The translations under genes were made by a program, and so were the position numbers. A DNA stretch of 64,000 bases from Rhodanobacter sp. C05 (lineage in GTDB: Bacteria; Pseudomonadota; Gammaproteobacteria; Xanthomonadales; Rhodanobacteraceae). This document shows positions 61,755 through 64,000 of this stretch, piece after piece. Each line of letters opens with the position of its first letter. The first letter of the stretch is position 1. The stretch covers positions 62,001 through 126,000 of the forward strand of contig NZ_MUNQ01000016.1 in the NCBI RefSeq assembly GCF_002001165.1, given 5' to 3'. The notes under the pieces are model-generated. The model saw only the letters and a list, made by a program, of their open reading frames with translations. It did no database searches and had not been told where the DNA came from.

Positions 61755-62581
61755 GTGCGTTAGCGGCGCGGCTGCGCCAGCTTCGTACGCAGTCCGGCCA
61801 GCCGTCGTCCGTAGCTCCGCAGAAGTCTGCGCTTTCATCTGACGTGCTTCGCCTGATTCAGGGACGCAGCCGTATACAGAGCATGGCCCAGCGCGCCCCA
61901 TCCAGTGATCGGATGGTACCTGGGGTCGAGATCACACCAGGGCTGTTTCTGGTCGAGACGATCATGGAGTGGGGACGCCCTACCCCGATGATCGACACCG
62001 CATTCGCAAGATGGGACGAACCCGTCGCGCACCATCGCTTGCTGCACTTCGATACGGAGACGACCGGCCTTGCTGGAGGCACTGGTACGCGCGCATGGAT
62101 GATTGGGGCGGCGAACTGGCTGGCTGATGGGCGCTTTCGTCTCCGGCAGCTGACGACGACCACCATGGGTGCCGAAACCGCGATGCTGAGAACCTTCGCA
62201 GGATGGTTGCAACCTGACACCGTGCTTGTCAGCTATAACGGCAAAAGTTACGACTCCCCTCTCTTGCGCACACGTTTCCGCTTGGCAAGATTGCCTGACC
62301 CTCTCCTGGGACTTGGACACCTTGATTTGCTGCATCCGGTTCGTAGGCGATGGAAAGGAGCTTGGGAAAACTGTCGTCTGGCTACCGCCGAACGTGAGTT
62401 GCTCAGTGTGGTGCGCGAAGACGACTTACCCGGATCGGAGGCTCCTGCTGCATGGCTCACTTACCTGCGTGGAGGTTCTGCATTGAACCTTAGGCGAGTC
62501 TTGGCTCACAACGCGCAAGACTTGAAGAGCTTGGCCGGTGTGCTGCTTTACATGGCCAAATTGGCGGAGCTGCCAGCCTAA
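61751..62581 (+). CDS. DEDDh-type exonuclease (MrfB/YprB-like)
   Basis: 276 residues from the GTG at 61751, which overlaps the helicase stop (GTGA). RNase H-fold exonuclease: first acidic motif HFDTETTGLAGG, middle motif SYNGKSYDSPLL, and late motif LAHNAQDLKSLA with the catalytic His/Asp. The family name YprB-like fits the gene pair with a DUF1998 helicase. Together they are probably an excision-repair module next to the SOS mutasome. An in-frame reading upstream of 61751 overlaps the helicase and is not real. Confidence 0.85.
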   Translation: MSALAARLRQLRTQSGQPSSVAPQKSALSSDVLRLIQGRSRIQSMAQRAPSSDRMVPGVEITPGLFLVETIMEWGRPTPMIDTAFARWDEPVAHHRLLHFDTETTGLAGGTGTRAWMIGAANWLADGRFRLRQLTTTTMGAETAMLRTFAGWLQPDTVLVSYNGKSYDSPLLRTRFRLARLPDPLLGLGHLDLLHPVRRRWKGAWENCRLATAERELLSVVREDDLPGSEAPAAWLTYLRGGSALNLRRVLAHNAQDLKSLAGVLLYMAKLAELPA

Positions 62582-63053
62582 ACGTAAGGCATACAACCAG
62601 TCGAAGCGACGACGACTAACGTGGGCGGTGCAGAACCTGTTCGACACGTAAAGAAAATTTTTACTCCAACACTCTATCAGGTGAAGCAAACCAGGCCGTG
62701 TTAGCAACTCCGTCAAACCTGGTGACCCGCACTTTGAACTACGAAAATTTGCCTTGTGTCCTGTAAAGCCCAAGCTTCCAACCCCCCAGCGCACCCTTCA
62801 ATCACTCGCCTTGGGGGGGAGCGGGGGGAACGAGATATGCCGGTGGGTGACACATCTCGACTCGGCGATTAACGCCGAAGAGGAAACGGTGCCGATGGCG
62901 GTCATGCCCGGTTCGCCTACGCGGAAGCAATACATTCATTGACATCGACTGCGCACACCGATGAAGTTGATCAGTAGCACCGCTCGATCATGATCAGCGC
63001 ACCAGCGTCCTGATCAGCGTGAGGCTACCGGCCGGAATCGGCCAGTAGTGGAC
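62582..63053. other. 472-bp gap with repeat copy B
   Basis: No gene seen. G/C-rich runs (GGGGGGGAGCGGGGGG near 62813-62829) and the dispersed repeat at 62950-63049 fill it. It ends at the attC of the reverse transcriptase cassette. Confidence 0.5.
62950..63049 (-). repeat. Dispersed intergenic repeat, copy B
   Basis: Reverse-complement copy of the repeat at 48648-48750, sharing TGCGCTGATCATGATC and GATCAACTTCAT. It abuts the R' end of the attC at 63054. A third, much weaker relative may lie near 53190-53285. Confidence 0.7.
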
Positions 63054-63106
63054 GTCCAACTCTAGAATTGAACGGCGGCGAAGCCGTACGCCTTGATCGG
63101 TTAGGC
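63054..63106 (-). other. Integron attC site after the reverse transcriptase gene
   Basis: 53 bp on the minus strand: R'' GCCTAAC, CGATCAAGGCGTACGGC, loop TTCG, CCGCCGTTCAATTC, TAGA, R' GTTGGAC. Both core boxes match the consensus (RYYYAAC and GTTRRRY). The TAA stop of the reverse transcriptase lies inside the R'' box, as is typical for gene cassettes. Confidence 0.85.
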
Positions 63107-64000
63107 GCTCTTGGCCCACTTTGCGAGCGACTTTTCAAATGGCCGGACGATGGATTGCCGACCAATGAAGTATTTCCTCTCATCTTTCGCAAGGCCTGCG
63201 ATGGCGAACAGCATCGCTCTCTGTTGCCACGGGTCCATTGAGGGGTAGCCTTCCTTGAGTTCGCGAACCCAATCTAGGGCTCCATTCATTCGGGCAGCCA
63301 AGATCACTTCACGTCTCACGAAAGCGTCGGAAGACTGAAATAGCTTGTGCAACCTCGTAAAGTGATTGATATGCTCGTTCTTGGTGAAAAGACTCAAGAC
63401 AAGCAGCCTGAAGTACTCACTGGACTTAACCTCAGGCGTGCGAAGTAGCTTAAGCAGCTTCGAGCCAACGCGTTTCCAATCTCTTGGTGGAACGGACTGG
63501 ACGGATGCGAGATAGAAGCAGATGTTGGCAAAGCAGGGGCCAAGTGCGTCAAGGTGCTCAAGCGATACTTCGATAGCTCCGGGGTGACCGATCTGCGCCA
63601 ACCGGCGATAGAACCAGCGCAGACGTATGTAGTCGACAGGATCCGCGGCAATGTACTCCTCTATTACTTTTCGAATGGACTCAGGGGAGATTGCAGCCCA
63701 ATCGGCTGCTGATACTTGCGAGAAAGAGATTGTCTTATATGGATTCCCGCCGGAGTACTTTTTGATGAGCGCAAGAAGTGACCTCTCGTCCGAGTTGATT
63801 GGCCGGTCCTCGATCATCTGCGCGCAGATGTGACGGAACTCACTCGGCTCGTAGAATTTTGTCTTGTGACGTTGAAGTGTGAGCCGCTGCTGTTTGTCCA
63901 GTACAGTCGCGATAGTCGAGAGCGCCGTCTTTGCGTCCCGGCCTGACTTGCAGAAGACAATGATGTCATCCGCATACCTTATGAATCTTATTCCCGCAGA
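63101..64000 (-). CDS. Reverse transcriptase (unknown-group/Abi-like), C-terminal part
   Basis: The last 299 residues of a gene that enters from the right edge; the start is outside the window. The visible part opens with RFIRYADDIIVFCKSG, the catalytic palm motif YADD (residues 9-12 here), followed by the thumb-like LTLQRHKTKFYEP. Then come about 230 residues of helix-rich sequence with repeated helical pairs (RLRWFYRRLAQIG; GSKLLKLLRTPEVKSSEYF; DAFVRREVILAARMNGALDW). There is no maturase-X, GIIM or HNH domain, which argues against a group II intron protein. Helical C-terminal extensions are known in unknown-group/Abi-type defence reverse transcriptases. The gene is an integron cassette, since its stop lies in an attC. 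Confidence 0.85.
   Translation of the reverse strand, partial: SAGIRFIRYADDIIVFCKSGRDAKTALSTIATVLDKQQRLTLQRHKTKFYEPSEFRHICAQMIEDRPINSDERSLLALIKKYSGGNPYKTISFSQVSAADWAAISPESIRKVIEEYIAADPVDYIRLRWFYRRLAQIGHPGAIEVSLEHLDALGPCFANICFYLASVQSVPPRDWKRVGSKLLKLLRTPEVKSSEYFRLLVLSLFTKNEHINHFTRLHKLFQSSDAFVRREVILAARMNGALDWVRELKEGYPSMDPWQQRAMLFAIAGLAKDERKYFIGRQSIVRPFEKSLAKWAKSA

Noticed and set aside
1-64000. CRISPR arrays, rRNA and tRNA genes
   Set aside because: No regularly spaced repeats and no tRNA- or rRNA-like sequence were recognised by reading; a covariance-model search would be needed for certainty.

Overview
The window looks like a high-GC gammaproteobacterial chromosome, most likely Xanthomonadales/Rhodanobacteraceae (Dyella, Rhodanobacter or Luteibacter type). 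This is inferred from gene content, the lexA-imuA-imuB-dnaE2 cassette and the attC type; no rRNA or tRNA gene is present to confirm it.

Region 1 (about 0.3-34 kb) is an oxygen-limitation and energy-stress island. It encodes a zinc alcohol dehydrogenase; an overlapping MBL ribonuclease / PRPP synthetase-like / thymidine-AMP phosphorylase operon; a BON protein; phosphoketolase; a HiPIP facing a Cyc2-like cytochrome-porin; six universal stress proteins; a MaoC-phosphotransacetylase fusion with acetate kinase; acetoacetyl-CoA reductase; a four-gene ABC efflux operon; a two-component system; a Crp/Fnr regulator; CBS and GNAT proteins; and an Nramp-like transporter. At least twelve near-perfect TTGAY-N4-RTCAA boxes lie in the intergenic gaps, seven with a -10-like hexamer 21-22 bp away. 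The Crp/Fnr protein has an FNR-like recognition helix (E-T-V-S-R) but not the N-terminal Fe-S cysteine cluster. The genes suggest fermentative ATP formation: pentose phosphate (perhaps from RNA or nucleotides) to acetyl phosphate by phosphoketolase, then acetate plus ATP.

Region 2 (34-48.5 kb) is accessory DNA. RadC-like and DUF932 genes share the same leader hairpin. Between them is a decayed chromosomal integron: a truncated integrase remnant on the plus strand (about 41.7-41.9 kb), an attI-like core site, and three cassettes on the minus strand with attC sites. The first attC is split by an IS3-family element. One cassette product has an HEPN-like R-x4-H motif. Further on are an XRE regulator with a palindromic operator, small membrane and cysteine-rich proteins, a transposase scar and an AbiGi-like abortive-infection protein.

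Region 3 (48.8-62.6 kb) is DNA-damage related: an SRAP/HMCES-like protein, a zincin-like protein and an unknown 570-residue protein, then lexA-imuA-imuB-dnaE2 on the minus strand facing a MrfA-MrfB-like helicase/exonuclease pair, with a 20-bp palindrome between them. Imperfect 100-bp repeats in opposite orientation flank this block.

Region 4 (63.05-64 kb) is the last cassette of a second attC-bearing array that enters from the right: the C-terminal 299 residues of a reverse transcriptase (YADD motif, helical C-terminal extension) followed directly by an attC. It resembles the unknown-group/Abi defence reverse transcriptases and is the strongest candidate for an undescribed system.
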